Source of the DNA: Mediterraneibacter glycyrrhizinilyticus
Lineage (GTDB): Bacteria; Bacillota; Clostridia; Lachnospirales; Lachnospiraceae
Assembly: GCF_016902345.1 (NCBI RefSeq)
Contig: NZ_JACJLR010000001.1
Coordinates: 238,260 to 302,259, forward strand
Direction of reading: 5' to 3'
Length of the DNA: 64,000 bases
The notes under the pieces were generated by a model. The model was given only the letters and a program-made list of their open reading frames with translations, made no database searches and had not been told where the DNA came from. How positions within the stretch are numbered: position 1 is the first letter of the stretch; every line of letters begins with the position of its first letter. The position numbers were made by a program, and so were the translations under genes. Shown one piece after another: positions 63,547 to 64,000 of this stretch.

Positions 63547-63903
63547 ATGGAATACAGCGCGGGAACTCCGATCTATCTGCAGGTGATCAGGGAACTGCAG
63601 AAGAAGATGATCAAAGGCGAGTTAAAACCCGGTGACAAGATGCCCTCAAGCCGTGAACTGGCGGTCCTCTACAAGGTGAACCAGAATACGGCAGCGAGGA
63701 TCTACCGGGAGATGGAAGGTGAAGGATACTGTTATACGAAACGGGGGATCGGGACATTTGTCTCGGAGGAGGAAAATATGTTTGAGAATCTGAAAAAAGA
63801 GATGGCAGAGGAACTTCTGAAAAATTTTATGCATGAGATGAAAGACCTGGGATTTCAGAAAGGCGATATTCTCTGCCAGGTGGCGGATTATAAGTCCAGC
63901 TAA
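63547..63903 (+). CDS. GntR-family regulator, YtrA subfamily (118 aa)
   Basis: Winged helix TPIYLQVIRELQKKMIKGELKPGDKMPSSRELAVLYKVNQNTAARIYREMEGEGYCYTKRGIGTFV (residues 7-73) and the short helical YtrA-type dimer tail, without an effector domain. ATG 63547 follows GGAGGGATGGT. YtrA proteins usually repress an ABC transporter operon encoded right after them, here beyond the window. Confidence 0.88.
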   Translation: MEYSAGTPIYLQVIRELQKKMIKGELKPGDKMPSSRELAVLYKVNQNTAARIYREMEGEGYCYTKRGIGTFVSEEENMFENLKKEMAEELLKNFMHEMKDLGFQKGDILCQVADYKSS

Positions 63904-63921
63904 GAAATGTCAAGAGGTGAT

Positions 63922-63990
63922 ATGAAAAAGATTAAATTTATTACAATAGAGCAAAAAAGGGTAACCTTAACAGACCATTCTCCAATATAG
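63922..63990 (+). CDS. Short open frame after the regulator (22 aa)
   Basis: AGAGGTGAT precedes an ATG and a 22-codon frame (MKKIKFITIEQKR...). It may be a leader peptide or the remnant of a gene start; little more can be said at the window edge. Confidence 0.2.
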   Translation: MKKIKFITIEQKRVTLTDHSPI

Positions 63991-64000
63991 GACTGGTCAG

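Noticed and set aside
1..64000. CRISPR array
   Set aside because: No regularly spaced repeats of 24-40 bp with unique spacers on either strand; the repeats at 40162-40242 are only pairs inside a coding region.

Overview
The window looks like part of a chromosome of a gut Firmicute, most likely a Lachnospiraceae-type Clostridium relative. The grounds are strong AGGAGG-type ribosome sites, a yybP-ykoY riboswitch in front of mntP, YtrA-type GntR control, and mobile modules with TnpV, TnpW, DUF3847, Cys-rich VLP and replisome-organizer proteins that are typical of that group. No 16S rRNA gene is present, so the genus stays open.

Bases 1-27,190 are the right-hand part of a large mobile element whose left end lies outside the window. 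It carries a defence island. A helicase with a C-terminal DUF3883 nuclease-like domain (cut by the window edge) is followed by two DUF1156 DNA methylases, a HEPN-plus-ATPase protein of the DUF499 type and a small unknown protein. This resembles the helicase-methylase-ATPase (Hma-like) arrangement. A Gabija-like pair (OLD-type nuclease/ATPase plus UvrD-like helicase) and a WYL regulator come next. The backbone follows: a LexA-like repressor with an SOS box inside its own promoter, small zinc-ribbon proteins, an XRE regulator, a lone MazF/PemK toxin, two ParB-like proteins and three tandem large serine recombinases that end at a strong terminator.

Bases about 27,200-42,490 are a second, GC-rich integrative mobilizable element. 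Its own serine recombinase has lost the N-terminal catalytic domain exactly where the first element ends, so the first element appears to be inserted in it. It carries TnpV, a two-component system with a BceAB-like ABC exporter as cargo, four sigma-like proteins (three are tandem paralogues), a DUF3847 protein, an oriT-like region, a MobA/MobL relaxase, a replication initiator with repeats inside its gene, a DnaC-like loader, TnpW and a PIN/AbrB toxin-antitoxin pair. Its right edge cuts a chromosomal histidine kinase gene after the residues DKSRN.

Bases about 42,490-64,000 are chromosome: the cut kinase with its intact response regulator, a divergent sugar-type ABC locus whose binding-protein gene has two frameshifts, an HlyD-like adaptor and a membrane protein, a manganese-riboswitch-controlled mntP-MATE pair, a second two-component system, a sodium:alanine symporter, hisH-hisF, ung, tRNA-Gly(CCC), a MacB-like ABC operon with a CARDB-type surface protein, and a YtrA-like regulator at the right edge.
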